A stretch of DNA of 64,000 bases from Sphingomonas sp. ATCC 31555 (GTDB lineage: Bacteria; Pseudomonadota; Alphaproteobacteria; Sphingomonadales; Sphingomonadaceae). Both the position numbers and the translations under genes were made by a program. The stretch lies in contig NZ_ALBQ01000013.1 of the NCBI RefSeq assembly GCF_000282895.1, positions 124,001-188,000 of the forward strand. Direction: 5' to 3'. Shown one piece after another: positions 63,272 to 64,000 of the stretch (its first letter is position 1; each line of letters begins with the position of its first letter). A model generated the notes under the pieces. It ran no database searches and was not told the DNA's origin. It worked only from the letters and a program-made list of their open reading frames with translations.

Positions 63272-63510
63272 GACATGGTGCCCGCGGCAATCGACCTCAG
63301 CCAGCGCTATGGCGAGCTCGACCTTCCCATCATCGTGATGGCGGGCGAGGGATATCTGGTCGCGCACCTGGCCCCGCATACCGAGCGCTTTGCGCGCGAG
63401 CTTCGCGAGGTGGAGCTCCGCAAGGTGCCGGCGCAGGGCCATCTGTTCCACTATGCGTGCCGACACAGGTAGTCGAGGCGATCGTGGAGGTCGACAAGCC
63501 CGCCGGCTAA
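63272..63510 (+). pseudogene. Frameshifted remnant of an alpha/beta hydrolase
   Basis: The translated piece MVPAAIDLSQRYGELDLPII, VMAGEGYLVAHLAPHTERFA and RELREVELRKVPAQGHLFHY is closely related to the C-terminus of the hydrolase at 42766-43785. After HYA a missing base shifts the frame; the other frame continues VPTQVVEAIVEVDKPAG to the stop at 63510. The N-terminal two thirds, including the nucleophile, are absent. A true decayed copy of this gene family. Confidence 0.75.
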
Positions 63511-63525
63511 CGGTACGCCCGCGGC

Positions 63526-63999
63526 TTACCGGGGCCTCTCTTTCGCCGCACCGCTCTGGACTCTTGCGCAGACGGCGCGATCGAACGCGTTCGATGGCCG
63601 TGCGCGTTCGCAGATGCTGGCGGCCTGCTGCTCCGGGATCATGTCCAGCGGCTCGATGCTGCTGTCCCGGCGCGCAATCACGGCGTCGAGCCGGAAGAGA
63701 TAGCCGTCCCATCCGCGCTTGTCGGAAAGGCCCGCCAGCGATGCCATCGCCTGGACGCGCAGCGCTTCGGCCTCGCGGAACGCGCCCATTTCGCGGGCTG
63801 CATTGGCGGCGCGGGCTTGCAGCAAGGCGCGGTCCTGCGGGGCGACCGCAGGGCCCAAGCGCTGCACCTCCCGCACCAGTAGCGCCTGATAGCGCCGCCG
63901 CCGGGCGTCCTCCGCCCGGCTCGGCGCCTTCTCCGCCGCATCCGGAGAAACCTGCCAGATTGCGGAGAGCAGCAGCCCGAGGCTTTCGCGCCTTGGCCG
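63526..63999 (-). CDS. C-terminal part of an unknown protein, cut by the window edge
   Basis: The frame is open from the right edge to a stop at 63526-63528, 157 codons. It begins RPRRESLGLLLSAIWQVSPD, with helical, Arg/Ala-rich text such as RYQALLVREVQRLGPAVAPQ, DRALLQARAANAAREMGAFR and REAEALRVQAMASLAGLSDK. Two cysteines occur near the end (SICERAR, AVCARVQ). Ala-rich helical pairs suggest TPR-like repeats, but none is clear. The N-terminus lies outside the window. Confidence 0.6.
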   Translation of the reverse strand, partial: RPRRESLGLLLSAIWQVSPDAAEKAPSRAEDARRRRYQALLVREVQRLGPAVAPQDRALLQARAANAAREMGAFREAEALRVQAMASLAGLSDKRGWDGYLFRLDAVIARRDSSIEPLDMIPEQQAASICERARPSNAFDRAVCARVQSGAAKERPR

Positions 64000-64000
64000 C

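Overview
The window reads as chromosomal DNA of a Sphingomonas-type alphaproteobacterium. Supporting signs are GC-rich coding sequence, a TonB-dependent receptor with linked glycoside hydrolases, oxidative sugar catabolism genes, chains of ATGA/GTGA-coupled genes, and several sphingomonad-type hypothetical families (DUF6683, DUF6894, DUF2490, DUF3429). Identifications come from reading the translated sequence; no database search was run.

Left edge (1-4600) is a scrap yard. It holds gene fragments, a complete IS3-family element (429-1643), two small secreted-protein genes, a complete IS5/IS427-type element with TA target duplication (3008-3857), and a decayed IS481-type transposase (3857 to about 4290) at whose stop codon the IS5-type element landed.

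Region 4600-28200 is a non-flagellar type III secretion (T3SS) island. A leftward operon carries a lytic transglycosylase, sctV, C, D, F, I, J, K, L, N, O and P. A divergent rightward operon carries sctU, a FliO-like gene, sctQ, R, S, T and a small LuxR-type HTH gene. Around this core sit accessory genes: a class-3-lipase-like protein followed by an ankyrin lipoprotein, an unknown 156-residue protein, a second protein with the needle-like C-terminus, two tandem DUF6683 proteins, and a LysM/amidase-like/transglycosylase protein followed by a lipoprotein. Four of the accessory genes carry the same 17-bp dyad (consensus CTAANCGAWYCGNNNAG) upstream. In three of them it ends 56-64 bp before the start codon. 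This looks like a previously unnamed T3SS regulon box, and the LuxR-type protein at 22518-22898 is the obvious candidate to bind it. No recognisable translocon genes are present, and two of the box-driven genes encode envelope-degrading hydrolases each followed by a lipoprotein. Export of hydrolases with self-protection by the lipoproteins is therefore a hypothesis worth testing.

Region 28200-43800 is housekeeping and accessory: small membrane proteins, a Kef/YbaL-type antiporter, a MipA/OmpV porin-like protein, a hybrid histidine kinase overlapping a REC-PAS-GGDEF-EAL protein, a DUF3429 protein, an iron-sulfur photolyase, a compact Mfd-like helicase coupled to a PRC-barrel membrane protein, and an alpha/beta hydrolase.

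Region 43800-54100 is an L-arabinan/L-arabinose locus. It has three GH43 enzymes, a GH51 arabinofuranosidase, an arabinose/galactose 1-dehydrogenase, an AraD1-family protein and a TonB receptor. Polymer is presumably cut at the cell surface, imported, reduced to arabinose and oxidised without phosphorylation.

Region 54500-64000 holds a chrB-chrA-DUF2490 operon, an M61 peptidase coupled to a DUF6894 protein, a lactonase, several gene remnants (a zinc alcohol dehydrogenase tail, and a frameshifted relative of the alpha/beta hydrolase at 42766), small membrane proteins (DUF2231, DUF2243) and a gene cut by the window edge. I saw no tRNA, rRNA or CRISPR array.
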